A DNA stretch of 52,414 nucleotides from a virus, in IMG/VR virus record IMGVR_UViG_3300044957_000556, positions 1 through 52,414 of that record; one strand, 5' to 3'. Positions 34,410 to 41,766 of the stretch are shown one piece after another. How positions within the stretch are numbered: position 1 is the first letter of the stretch; each line of letters begins with the position of its first letter. Position numbers and translations under genes: made by a program. Under the pieces are notes generated by a model. It saw nothing but the letters and a program-made list of their open reading frames with translations, did no database searches and was not told the DNA's origin.

Positions 34410-35080
34410 TGCTGACCTATCAAAACATCTACGCTGTTCAATCAGCGCAAGAACGATTACGTCAAGGATATCGTTGGGGGTTTGGGCATCACACCAAAGA
34501 CAGCGATGCTCTTTTGGTGTTTACTCAAGGACAAGAAGCTAAACAAGACGCTCAACGCAATCTAGATTTTTGTTTGGACACAGGCCGTCGTTACCACGCT
34601 GACTATCTTGTGCTACACAACAACATGATACAGTTTGTTGGACAGCGTATCCGCGAGGGTGTCATGGATGCCTTGGCGCCTGGCGCTTGGCGGCAGGAAT
34701 ACATGACTTGGAGCGATAGTCGTGGCATTGACTCAAGCACTGACTATTCTGGGCGTGGCGAACTTTACAGTCTGCGTCCTTGGCGCAAGGCTTTTGCCGA
34801 TAGTTCAACCCGTGGCATATACGAAGTAGCCACAGGTAAACGAATCAAGAATCGTCAAGATATCATTGAACGTTTTTGGTCCTTGGGCTATGCTACCTGG
34901 CGTGGTCGTCCACCCAGGGTAGCTTCGGTGCGTTGGTCTGGCAATCGTGAAGAACTGGAAATGCTGACCAGCATGGCTGAAAAATATTGGTATCGTCGAC
35001 ATCAAAGTAACGTGGCCAAAAAGATGTGTTCAGCCTATACTTCTATCAACCGTTATGCGGCCTGGCCAGGAGCCTGGTAA
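34409..35080 (+). CDS. Hypothetical protein (223 aa)
   Basis: Starts on the last base of the upstream TAA. It has RQGYRWGFGHHTKDSDALLVF, a Tyr/His-containing helix and a basic C-terminal half (GKRIKNRQDIIERFWSLGYATWRGRPPRVASVRW). Good coding context, no family recognised. Confidence 0.55.
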   Translation: MLTYQNIYAVQSAQERLRQGYRWGFGHHTKDSDALLVFTQGQEAKQDAQRNLDFCLDTGRRYHADYLVLHNNMIQFVGQRIREGVMDALAPGAWRQEYMTWSDSRGIDSSTDYSGRGELYSLRPWRKAFADSSTRGIYEVATGKRIKNRQDIIERFWSLGYATWRGRPPRVASVRWSGNREELEMLTSMAEKYWYRRHQSNVAKKMCSAYTSINRYAAWPGAW

Positions 35081-35334
35081 TGGTGAATATAGCACGAACC
35101 TTAAATCAAGAGCTGGCCGCACAAGAAAATACCATACCTGCCTGGCAGCCGGTAAGGAAATGTTGCGTGTGGGCCCAGACGGATTTTTGGGTACGTGGAA
35201 AAAAGTTTCCCCAGGATGACAGAGAGGCTGAAATCGTGTATAATAAAAGCACAGCAAATAAAAGAAATACGACAAGGTTGTTTTGTGGGACCCACAAAAC
35301 AACCTATCCCACCATTTTTAAGGATCGAACATGA
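35080..35334 (+). CDS. Small hypothetical protein ending across a regulatory hairpin
   Basis: 84 residues from an ATG that overlaps the previous stop. NIARTLNQELAAQENTIPAWQPVRKC and WVRGKKFPQDDREAEIVYNKS look conserved and phage-like. The last 30 residues run through a promoter and a 15-bp perfect hairpin, so they are less protein-like. The stop overlaps the next ATG. Confidence 0.5.
   Translation: MVNIARTLNQELAAQENTIPAWQPVRKCCVWAQTDFWVRGKKFPQDDREAEIVYNKSTANKRNTTRLFCGTHKTTYPTIFKDRT
35216..35244 (+). promoter_or_regulatory. Promoter inside the upstream gene, driving the BPSL0761-like gene
   Basis: ATGACA (35216-35221), 17-base spacer and TATAAT (35239-35244). Transcription from about 35251 would place a strong hairpin (35275-35305) in the 5' leader of the gene at 35331. 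Confidence 0.55.
35275..35305. repeat. Perfect 15-bp inverted repeat in a 5' leader
   Basis: AGGTTGTTTTGTGGG, one A, then its exact reverse complement. The RBS region AAGG lies 16 bases further, before the ATG at 35331. No long T run follows, so a leader hairpin, RNase site or protein-binding palindrome is likelier than a terminator. Confidence 0.6.
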
Positions 35335-35588
35335 CATTGCCAGACGAACGATTTAGAGCAGTGATAGACGCTAAAATCTTCATGCACGATCTCTTGGATC
35401 CTAAAAAAACTTCTCGAGTACCTAAGGAGATTCGACACAGGGCATACTCTGTGCTACGGCATTATCCCAGTTACTGGGATCTAGAACGTGTAAGTGAGCG
35501 TTCGCCAGAAGTTTTTCAACCCCAGATCGAACCATTGACTCGTATGGTCATGCAGTACGATCAAGATAAGAAAGAACCTAATGTCTGA
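35331..35588 (+). CDS. BPSL0761-family-like protein
   Basis: An 85-residue protein. MTLPDERFRAVIDAKIFMHDL, then SRVPKEIRHRAYSVLRHYPSYWDLE closely follow the 'M..P.ER.RA...T..FL..L...VP..VR..A..LLRHYP...D(L/M)' pattern that I know from betaproteobacterial BPSL0761-type proteins. This suggests acquisition from the host. The role is unknown. It has its own promoter and leader hairpin. Confidence 0.6.
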   Translation: MTLPDERFRAVIDAKIFMHDLLDPKKTSRVPKEIRHRAYSVLRHYPSYWDLERVSERSPEVFQPQIEPLTRMVMQYDQDKKEPNV

Positions 35589-35892
35589 AGAAGATAACAA
35601 ACTCAAACTCGTTGCCACTGACAAACTTGAAGATACTAACGATGGTAAACTCAAGGTAGTATTCCAGCCCGGATGCTTTGATTACGTTGATGTAAAAAGC
35701 CAGGAAGAACTGAACGCTCTCATGGCAGAGATCACCAACATGTATGCCAATCTAACCCCGGAAGAACTGGCAGCTCAGAGTCGTCCTATCACTGATGAAA
35801 TGATTGATGAGATGGAGCCTGAAGAACGAGAGGTCTTGCTTCGAGCCCTGGAAGAATCTAACACAGATGATAGAAAGAGTCGATTGCAATGA
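35581..35892 (+). CDS. Acidic conserved phage protein (FQPGCFD motif)
   Basis: A 103-residue acidic protein. LKVVFQPGCFDYVDVKSQEELNALMAEITNMYANLTPEEL is the conserved core; the C-terminus is helical and Glu-rich. The FQPGCFD motif is frequent in T4-like marine phages. Function unknown. Confidence 0.6.
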   Translation: MSEEDNKLKLVATDKLEDTNDGKLKVVFQPGCFDYVDVKSQEELNALMAEITNMYANLTPEELAAQSRPITDEMIDEMEPEEREVLLRALEESNTDDRKSRLQ

Positions 35893-36158
35893 GCAAACTC
35901 AGCTACTGTGGTCGCCCTTGGCTAGTATTTGATCCGTCAAACAAACAACACCGTCGTTGGTTTGCTGAATTCCAAAAAAAAAGAACCTGGGGCAACTGTC
36001 CAGTGCGATTTGTAGTCGACGAAACCGAAGGTGAGTTGATTGCTATAATGCAACGTCAGTTGGTTGATCATTACGTTAATAAAGAATTCAAGAACATAGA
36101 TGGACCAAAAAGTTCCAAAACTCAGCGTAAGCCCCAAAAGAAACACATTTCAAAGTGA
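35889..36158 (+). CDS. Small basic conserved phage protein
   Basis: 89 residues: KLSYCGRPWLVFDPSNKQHRRWFAEF, TWGNCPVRFVVDE and a basic tail KTQRKPQKKHISK. It overlaps the next gene by 59 bases in another frame. The family 'W.FDP.N..HR.(W/Y)F..F....TWG.CP.RF' is familiar from T4-like phages. Confidence 0.6.
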   Translation: MSKLSYCGRPWLVFDPSNKQHRRWFAEFQKKRTWGNCPVRFVVDETEGELIAIMQRQLVDHYVNKEFKNIDGPKSSKTQRKPQKKHISK

Positions 36159-36693
36159 TGGCTATATTCAACGTCAACTGGAAGAGGGCAAGAGTCTTGA
36201 CGACCCTGAAGTCAAAGCCATGATCGAATGGTACGATTCCTGGAGCACAGAATCTGCCAAACGTGAGGCTGATCCTAAGTGGCAGGAAAATAATCTTGAG
36301 TACGATCTTAGAAGCACAGAGTGGATTGTTGACAAGGTTCGTGCCAGTGAGTCTTATGCTCAAAATCTCTATGCGGCCATGTGCAACAATGATTTTCAAC
36401 GCATTGATGTTTGGCCTGTGCTAAAAAATGAAATCTGGTATTGCAGTTGGCGCAGTGCCGGTGGTATTGTTGCCAACATGCGAGGTGAAGGTGACTACAT
36501 TGATTGGTACTGTAGTGGCATCAAAGGTGGCACTGACAACGATGAACTATCTAAAATGACCCAAGAACAGCGCAATAGATACCAATGGCTTCAGGACAAC
36601 TTTGTCGGTGAGAGCGTGGTCACCGACGAAATCCGTGAGGATCTAAAAAGATTAGGATGGTCTGTGATCACCAATTCTGACGAGTCTTATTGA
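36100..36693 (+). CDS. Conserved phage protein (YAQNLYAAMCNN family)
   Basis: A 197-residue protein. RASESYAQNLYAAMCNNDFQRIDVWPVLKNEIWYCSWRSAGGIVANMRGEGDYIDWYCSG is a strongly conserved block in marine T4-like phages as I recall. The N-terminal 50 residues are helical; the end is VTDEIREDLKRLGW. Last gene before a real intergenic region. Function unknown. Confidence 0.6.
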   Translation: MDQKVPKLSVSPKRNTFQSDGYIQRQLEEGKSLDDPEVKAMIEWYDSWSTESAKREADPKWQENNLEYDLRSTEWIVDKVRASESYAQNLYAAMCNNDFQRIDVWPVLKNEIWYCSWRSAGGIVANMRGEGDYIDWYCSGIKGGTDNDELSKMTQEQRNRYQWLQDNFVGESVVTDEIREDLKRLGWSVITNSDESY

Positions 36694-36746
36694 TTTTTTT
36701 CAATGAGCGTTATTAAAAAATATTTGCAAAAAAACTATTTAAATCG

Positions 36747-36775
36747 TTGATTTAGTAGATATATACTATTAAAAT
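36747..36775 (+). promoter_or_regulatory. AT-rich promoter before the peroxiredoxin gene
   Basis: TTGATT (36747-36752), 17-base spacer, TAAAAT (36770-36775), in an A/T-rich stretch that begins right after the upstream stop and may act as an UP element. Confidence 0.5.
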
Positions 36776-36777
36776 AA

Positions 36778-36811
36778 CGTATCAGTACAAACACTGACAC
36801 GTTTTCTTTTT
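36778..36811 (+). promoter_or_regulatory. Leader hairpin followed by a T tract
   Basis: CGTATCAGT-acaaac-ACTGACACG forms a 9-bp stem with one A-C mismatch, followed by TTTTCTTTTTT. It starts at the expected transcription start of the peroxiredoxin gene, so it may protect the 5' end or attenuate; it could also be a weak terminator. Confidence 0.45.
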
Positions 36812-36829
36812 TACTTTAAGGAGATTTGC

Positions 36830-37363
36830 ATGAAAACAGTAGGACAAAAACTAGAAAAATTCGCCATCACTGGCGTGAACCCAGGTAAAGATGATTTCTT
36901 TACCATCACAAAAGAATCATTTACAGGCAAGTGGAAAGTAATCGTTTATTATCCAAAGGACTTTACATTTGTATGCCCAACAGAAATCGTTGCGTATGAC
37001 AAACTTCACAGTGATTTTGCTGACCGTGATGCAGTTTTGCTAACAGGTAGCACAGATAATGAGTTCTGTAAACTTGCATGGCAAGCCGCACACGAAGATC
37101 TCAAGAAGATCAAGCATATTCAGTTTGCTGACACACAGCGTGGTGAGTGGAGCTTGATCGAGCAGTTGGGTGTATTCTATGCTCCGGCAGGTGCCGCACT
37201 TCGTGCAACATTCATTGTTGACCCAGACAATGTTATCCAGCATGTTACCGTCAATAACTTGAACGTTGGTCGTAGCCCAGAAGAAACTCTACGAGTTCTG
37301 GACGCTCTTCAAACTGGCGAGAAGTGTGCATGTAACCGTGCTGTTGGTGGCGAGACACTCTAA
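36830..37363 (+). CDS. ahpC: AhpC-type 2-Cys peroxiredoxin
   Basis: A 177-residue protein. DFTFVCPTE carries the peroxidatic C49 in the standard PxxxTxxC context; the C-terminal KCACNRAVGGETL gives a resolving Cys (C166 or C168), where cellular AhpC has CPA.W. It reduces hydrogen peroxide and organic peroxides with an external reductant; no AhpF/thioredoxin reductase is encoded in this window, so a host one would be used. It has its own promoter and AAGGAG. Probably host-derived, helping the infected cell tolerate oxidative stress. Confidence 0.9.
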   Translation: MKTVGQKLEKFAITGVNPGKDDFFTITKESFTGKWKVIVYYPKDFTFVCPTEIVAYDKLHSDFADRDAVLLTGSTDNEFCKLAWQAAHEDLKKIKHIQFADTQRGEWSLIEQLGVFYAPAGAALRATFIVDPDNVIQHVTVNNLNVGRSPEETLRVLDALQTGEKCACNRAVGGETL

Positions 37364-37384
37364 AAGTAGAGTGTGTTAGACTGC

Positions 37385-37540
37385 ATGATCATAGGTGATA
37401 GCATTACTGTAGGGACTGCCATGGCTCGTCCTGAATGTGTAAGCTATTCCAAGGGCGGCTGGAACAGTTGGCAATGAAACAAAGATTATTTGTCCAAGGC
37501 TACTGAAAAACCCGCTCGAAATGTTATCAGAGCTGAATAA
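37385..37540 (+). pseudogene. Relic of an SGNH hydrolase N-terminus
   Basis: One frame reads MIIGDSITVGTAMARPECVSYSKGGWNSWQ, TGA (37475-37477), NKDYLSKATEKPARNVIRAE, TAA. GDSITVG is a classical SGNH block I. The TGA stands where Trp would be natural (WNSWQ-W-NKDY). The remaining two thirds of the gene are absent. It fills the space between ahpC and the PP-loop gene. Confidence 0.55.
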
Positions 37541-37560
37541 AGTATTTAAATACACCGCTC

Positions 37561-38745
37561 ATGGAACTTCTCGAACAAAATCCCAAACTTGGTTTTTACA
37601 CAGTAAACGGTAAAAACTTCTATTCAAAACCTCAGGCTCTCTTAGAGGCCACTGCCACTGGACAGTTCCCTACCTGGAACTTCAATCGTGAAGTATTTTC
37701 TTGCATCAACACTACTATCGAGCCCCAACTCAGCTTGCGAGAGCTATATCGCATGCGAGCACAGCAGTTAAGAGATCGATACGATTACATACGCCTTGAG
37801 TTTTCTGGTGGATCTGATTCGGCCACTGTGTTGTACTCATTTATCAACAATAACATACATCTAGACGAAGTGGTGTTTCGTTATCCGGCACAGGGTGACA
37901 AAAATCTTGGCCCTGATGCCAAGAACATGAAAGCAGAGAACACATTGAGTGAATGGCATTTTGCAGCCAAACCTATTTTACAAAAACTTGCTGTTACACA
38001 TCCCACAATCAAGATCACCATGCATGACTTTTCGGACAACATCCTAAAATACACCGGTGATGAATCATGGGTCAACAATGCCAAAGATTATCTACACCCT
38101 GAGCACACATTCAAACACGATCCATTGGGCATGGACAGTCACAAGGCACTAGCTGAATCGGGCAAAAAGATCTGCATACTTTACGGCGTTGACAAGCCCA
38201 AGGTCTGTATCCAAGACGGGCGTTGGTACATGTACTTCTTAGACATTCAAGCCAACCACAGCCAAAATCAACGTGGACCTTACAACAACATCACCACAGA
38301 ATATTTTTACTGGCAGGCTGATTTGCCTGAACTCATAATCAAACAAGCACATACCATACGCAACTGGTTCATGAGCGATCATGCCAAACATTTGCAGTTT
38401 TTAGTGCGGTGGCCCAATCACAGTGTGGCACAGCGTGGTGCTTATGAGCAGTTGGCCAAGCCGCTGATCTATCCAGACTACGATCCCACCACATGGCAGA
38501 CCACCAAGTCAACCAATAACTTCTATTCGGAAATGACCTGGTGGTTCTTCAAAAACTTCAAAGATACACGATTCTACCAAGTATGGGAAGCCGGCCTGGC
38601 TCACATGGTCAACGCCATTGATCCCAAGTTCTTTACCTATGAACAAGGTCGTGCTGTGGGCTTTGTTGGGTTCATGGATCAGTTTTATGATCTGGGACCT
38701 ACCGACTACGTAAATACCGACATCATACAAGGATTACTCAAATGA
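37561..38745 (+). CDS. PP-loop (N-type) ATP pyrophosphatase-like protein
   Basis: A 394-residue protein. DYIRLEFSGGSDSATVLYSF at about 75-95 carries the SGGxDS P-loop of ATP pyrophosphatases (asparagine synthase, GMP synthase, QueC, TilS). HLDEVVFRYPAQGDKN follows as in the second nucleotide strand. The C-terminal 200 residues are Trp/Tyr-rich and unassigned. It adenylates a substrate before amidation, thiolation or ligation; the target is unknown. Since queC is not otherwise seen, a preQ0-like step is one hypothesis, but the length is far above QueC (about 230). Confidence 0.65.
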   Translation: MELLEQNPKLGFYTVNGKNFYSKPQALLEATATGQFPTWNFNREVFSCINTTIEPQLSLRELYRMRAQQLRDRYDYIRLEFSGGSDSATVLYSFINNNIHLDEVVFRYPAQGDKNLGPDAKNMKAENTLSEWHFAAKPILQKLAVTHPTIKITMHDFSDNILKYTGDESWVNNAKDYLHPEHTFKHDPLGMDSHKALAESGKKICILYGVDKPKVCIQDGRWYMYFLDIQANHSQNQRGPYNNITTEYFYWQADLPELIIKQAHTIRNWFMSDHAKHLQFLVRWPNHSVAQRGAYEQLAKPLIYPDYDPTTWQTTKSTNNFYSEMTWWFFKNFKDTRFYQVWEAGLAHMVNAIDPKFFTYEQGRAVGFVGFMDQFYDLGPTDYVNTDIIQGLLK

Positions 38746-39641
38746 AAAAACTGCTAATGGCCGGTGCTCTTGTATTGGCATCACTATCATCACAAGCACA
38801 ACAAACTATTTCTATTGTTTGGCCATTTGGCATGGGCGATACCCAGGCTCAGTATAGCCGTAGCCTAGTTGAAGAACTCAACAAGAATCAACGAACCTAC
38901 ACTTTTATTTTAGAAAACAAACCAGGAGCAGGTGCAACCATTGGTGCCAAGCACGTGGCAGGCATGCCTAACTCTGTGTTGTCAGCATCTACTGCCTTTT
39001 TTGTGCGTCCCAACTTCTATCCCGAAGAAAGCCACAAAGTAATCGATTTCCGTCCACTAATGACACAGTGTGCCGCGCCCATGGTCATTGTGAGCAAGAA
39101 GTATCGCAACTGGAATGAAGTTGACAAGTCAAAGCCTATCAATATTGGTATTTCAGGACTGGGTGCTACATCACATCTAATGGCCATGGAGATTGTCAAA
39201 CGCTATCCCAATGCACAACCTGTGCCCTATAAAGGTACCCGCGAAGCCAGCATGGATGTGATTGCAGGAAACATTGAACTCAGCGTGGCGTTTTTAGGCG
39301 AAGTTGAAGGGTTCTTGGACAAAGGCGACTTATTTGCACTTGGTATTTCTGGACGCAAACTAGTACGTGGTGTTCCCACACTGGAAAGTCAAGGATTTGC
39401 TGGTGTTGGAGAAGTAGTAAACATGCACAGTCTGCAAGTTCCCAAGACCATGCCTGAGGCGCAATATGCAGAACTACGTGACATGGTTATGCAAGCCGCA
39501 CGAGCAGACAGTGTACAGCGGGCCTATGCAGTAGATTACTGCGAACCCAGCAACCTTGATGCCGCGGCTACACAGCGTTGGTTTGACGGGCAAGTTGCAT
39601 TGTGGAAACGACTAAGCCAAGGTGTTAAACTGGCTAAATAA
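38742..39641 (+). CDS. Bug/TctC-family periplasmic substrate-binding protein
   Basis: A 299-residue protein with a signal peptide (MKKLLMAGALVLASLSSQA, cut before QQT). IVWPFGMGDTQAQYSRSL, ENKPGAGATIGAKHVA, INIGISGLGATSHLMA, PVPYKGTREASMDVIAGNIELSV and GVPTLESQGF follow the Bug family of tripartite tricarboxylate transporter receptors, which are abundant in Burkholderiales. A phage copy could change which carboxylates the infected host imports. The membrane partners TctA and TctB are not in the window. It overlaps the PP-loop gene. Confidence 0.85.
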   Translation: MKKLLMAGALVLASLSSQAQQTISIVWPFGMGDTQAQYSRSLVEELNKNQRTYTFILENKPGAGATIGAKHVAGMPNSVLSASTAFFVRPNFYPEESHKVIDFRPLMTQCAAPMVIVSKKYRNWNEVDKSKPINIGISGLGATSHLMAMEIVKRYPNAQPVPYKGTREASMDVIAGNIELSVAFLGEVEGFLDKGDLFALGISGRKLVRGVPTLESQGFAGVGEVVNMHSLQVPKTMPEAQYAELRDMVMQAARADSVQRAYAVDYCEPSNLDAAATQRWFDGQVALWKRLSQGVKLAK

Positions 39642-39779
39642 CAATGGCAGCGCCAACCAAGGGGTTGACGCCGGTTACAACGACGCCTAGGGTCTAGCTC
39701 TTTTACTGCTTCAAACGCAGAACGCCGAACCGTAGCGAGCAATCGCAAGCACATTGATTATCAATATTGGATATAAAAA

Positions 39780-40739
39780 ATGAAAAAAACTACTAAGATT
39801 CGTTGGGTTATTGCCCATGAGCCTTTGAACCTTTTCCTTCGTGCCGCCAAAGATTTTGAGCGTCGTGTAAACGAACAACAAAGCGAGCACATGATTGAAG
39901 TTGAAATCATGACTCTAACAGAGTACAGCCAGCGTTACAACGATGGTGTTGTTGTTACCAAGCATGATCTGCTAGATCTAATGGAAGCAGGCAAGATTGA
40001 AATGAGCCAGATGTACACAACATGGCTTGCTGAGAAGTATGAACAAGACTTCTTGGTATTTGATCTACCATTCCTGTTCAAAGACCATGAGCATGCTACC
40101 CGTGTGCTTGAAGGTGAAGTTGGCGAGACTCTGCTCTCTAAACTCACAGACAAGTCAAATGTACGTGGACTCAGCTTCACATACTCGGGCGGTTTCCGTC
40201 AGATGATTGCCAACAAGAAAGTTTCTACTCTAGAAGAACTTGTTGGCACTCCTGTGCGTTCAAACCGTAATCCTGTTGCACAAGCAACTATTTCTGCACT
40301 GGGCATGAAGCCTGTTGTGGCCGAAGTAGAAGATCTGCGCCGGGTAGTGGTAGAAGGTCAAGCCGAAGGTGGCGAAACCAACTATCCGCGTATGTACCCA
40401 CTGCGCCAAAACGAAGTTACCAAGTCAGTGATTGACACTGGTCACAGCTTGTTCTTGACAAGCATGATCATTGGTGACCAGTTCTGGAACAGCTTGAGTG
40501 CTGAAGTTCAGGCAGTTATCAAGCAAGCCGCTGTTGCTGCAGGCCGTGAAGAACGTGCTGAAACCATTCGTGACGGTGCTCGTGCCGAACAGCGTTTGGT
40601 TGCAGAAGAAGGTGCCAACATTGTCAAGTGGACACAAGAACAACGCGAAGCCGCCAAGGCCGCATTGTCAGATGTTTACAATCAGTTCCGTGATTCATTC
40701 ACACCTGGTCTGATCGAGGCAATCGAAAAGAAGGCTTGA
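39780..40739 (+). CDS. DctP-type TRAP substrate-binding protein without signal peptide
   Basis: A 319-residue protein. FLVFDLPFLFKDHEHATRVLEG, GLSFTYSGGFRQMIANKKVSTLEELVGTPVRSNRNPVA, EGGETNYPRM and ITGDQ-like DTGHSLFLTSMIIGDQFWNSL follow the DctP family of TRAP transporters. The start MKKTTKIRWVIAHEPLNLF begins directly with the first beta strand, so export is not indicated. A cytoplasmic ligand-binding or sequestering role is possible. A T4-like pelagiphage precedent exists as I recall. The 138 bases before it hold no gene. A terminator follows. Confidence 0.8.
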   Translation: MKKTTKIRWVIAHEPLNLFLRAAKDFERRVNEQQSEHMIEVEIMTLTEYSQRYNDGVVVTKHDLLDLMEAGKIEMSQMYTTWLAEKYEQDFLVFDLPFLFKDHEHATRVLEGEVGETLLSKLTDKSNVRGLSFTYSGGFRQMIANKKVSTLEELVGTPVRSNRNPVAQATISALGMKPVVAEVEDLRRVVVEGQAEGGETNYPRMYPLRQNEVTKSVIDTGHSLFLTSMIIGDQFWNSLSAEVQAVIKQAAVAAGREERAETIRDGARAEQRLVAEEGANIVKWTQEQREAAKAALSDVYNQFRDSFTPGLIEAIEKKA

Positions 40740-40761
40740 TAGGTACGCATAACCACAAGAA

Positions 40762-40785
40762 ACCCTACCAAGTGTAGGGTTTTTT
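40762..40785 (+). terminator. Rho-independent terminator after the DctP-like gene
   Basis: ACCCTAC-caagt-GTAGGGT followed by TTTTT; a 7-bp GC-containing stem with a 5-base loop, 22 bases after the stop codon. Confidence 0.85.
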
Positions 40786-40868
40786 GTTGACCTGTAAAAG
40801 AAAAACGCATGCAATCACTACTGAGATACAAATATCTTCACAAGATTAACTTTTTGGACTACCAGGGG

Positions 40869-40897
40869 TTGACAAAATATAAATAAACATATAAAAT
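40869..40897 (+). promoter_or_regulatory. Sigma70-type promoter at the entry of the tRNA island
   Basis: A perfect TTGACA (40869-40874), 17-base spacer and TAAAAT (40892-40897), preceded by CAGGGG. It lies just past the terminator at 40762 and could start the transcript of the small genes and tRNAs. Confidence 0.65.
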
Positions 40898-40937
40898 GAG
40901 TACATGTTGTAAAAAACAACAAGGATAAACAAAGCTA

Positions 40938-41075
40938 ATGAAAACGCAATCTTTACATAGACTAAACTCATACATAGCCAAACAGGCAGGCTTTATGCCT
41001 ACCTATTGGTCTGTGATTAGTCTATTTAATGATCGCACACCAGAGGGAACCAGGGTCCAGGAGACCATGACGTAA
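40938..41075 (+). CDS. Small hypothetical protein (45 aa)
   Basis: ATG at 40938 behind AAGGAT opens MKTQSLHRLNSYIAKQAGFM...TPEGTRVQETMT, stop TAA 41073-41075. It sits between a strong promoter and a strong terminator, which supports a dedicated short transcript. It may be a peptide or a small structured RNA instead. Confidence 0.5.
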   Translation: MKTQSLHRLNSYIAKQAGFMPTYWSVISLFNDRTPEGTRVQETMT

Positions 41076-41100
41076 ACAAAAGTTTAACCAAACTCCAAGG

Positions 41101-41133
41101 ACCCTAGGACTTAAAACCCTAGGGTTTTTTTTT
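41101..41133 (+). terminator. Rho-independent terminator
   Basis: ACCCTAGG-acttaaaac-CCTAGGGT and nine T in a row: an 8-bp stem with an ideal U tract. It ends the short transcription unit that begins at the promoter near 40869. Confidence 0.9.
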
Positions 41134-41158
41134 GCTTTAAACACAAGGAAAAAACAGA

Positions 41159-41338
41159 TTGAAAGAAAAAATAGATTACAGTACAATTGCCGATCGTATT
41201 GTTGAACAAGTAGTCGAGCATTCCAGATTCGTATTAAGAAAGGATGAGAAGCAAAAACTATTTCAAAGCAAGATAGATCAAGCTCGACAAGAGATCGAAG
41301 ACAGGGCAACATGCCCTATATGGCACACAGATCGCTAG
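41159..41338 (+). CDS. Small charged protein, TTG start (59 aa)
   Basis: AAGGAAAAAACAGA precedes a TTG at 41159 that opens KEKIDYSTIADRIVEQVVE..., RFVLRKDEKQKLFQSKIDQARQEIEDRA, ending TAG 41336-41338. The even helical pattern and lack of stops in 180 bases support coding. No family is recognised. Confidence 0.55.
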   Translation: MKEKIDYSTIADRIVEQVVEHSRFVLRKDEKQKLFQSKIDQARQEIEDRATCPIWHTDR

Positions 41339-41549
41339 GTTGAGCACAGTGGACGTAGGCAACGAGGGCCATGAGACCACTATAAAAAATCTCTAGACGG
41401 GCGGACAGTAGGATGAACTCCTAGGCAATAACTAGGATTGTAAAAATACTGGGTAGGGTATAACCCTATCTACAGAGTAGCAATACTCTGTATCTTAAAA
41501 CACATTGCCGAGCAGTCAAGTTAATGAGTAGTGTGTTTTAAGATACAAT
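41339..41549 (+). other. Gene-free structured leader of the tRNA array
   Basis: No open frame is convincing. Several hairpins follow each other: TCCTAG-gcaataa-CTAGGA, TAGGGT-ata-ACCCTA, CAGAGTA-gcaa-TACTCTG (7 bp with a GCAA tetraloop), and a 15-bp long-range stem (separate entry). It may be a noncoding RNA or a processing leader for the tRNAs that start at 41550. Confidence 0.5.
41490..41546. repeat. 15-bp perfect inverted repeat before the tRNA array
   Basis: GTATCTTAAAACACA (41490-41504) pairs exactly with TGTGTTTTAAGATAC (41532-41546) around a 27-base loop. It ends 3 bases before the first tRNA. A similar 16-bp stem lies between two tRNAs at 47241-47323. Confidence 0.75.
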
Positions 41550-41636
41550 GGAGGTGTAGAAAAATTGTTAACCCCAGTGGACTGTAAATCCGCCGCCCGC
41601 AAGGTACTGCTGGTTCAACTCCAGCCGCCTCCACCA
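41550..41636 (+). tRNA. tRNA-Tyr (anticodon GTA)
   Basis: GGAGGTG/CGCCTCC acceptor stem, discriminator A, encoded CCA. Anticodon loop CTGTAAA gives GTA. The long variable arm fits the class II structure of bacterial tRNA-Tyr. Confidence 0.9.
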
Positions 41637-41712
41637 AGAATGCATACCGTCGCTTTACGGTGTGGCAGGACGGCTTCCCCAGTCATGACTGGATCCACGA
41701 AGTGGGCTTACG

Positions 41713-41760
41713 AGTGCTCCCAAACTCCGACTAGAGTTCTTCGCAAAAGAACATAGCACT
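41713..41760 (+). other. Small structured element between tRNA-Tyr and tRNA-Asp
   Basis: AGTGCT (41713-41718) can close with AGCACT (41755-41760) around two internal hairpins, AACTC-cgacta-GAGTT and GTTCT-tcgcaaa-AGAAC (mutually exclusive in part). No tRNA fits the interval 41637-41766. Possibly a tRNA remnant or a small RNA. Confidence 0.35.
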
Positions 41761-41766
41761 AATTTT

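Noticed and set aside
39642-39779. tRNA or riboswitch between the two binding-protein genes
   Set aside because: The stretch has some self-complementary bits but no tRNA arms, CCA end or known aptamer pattern.
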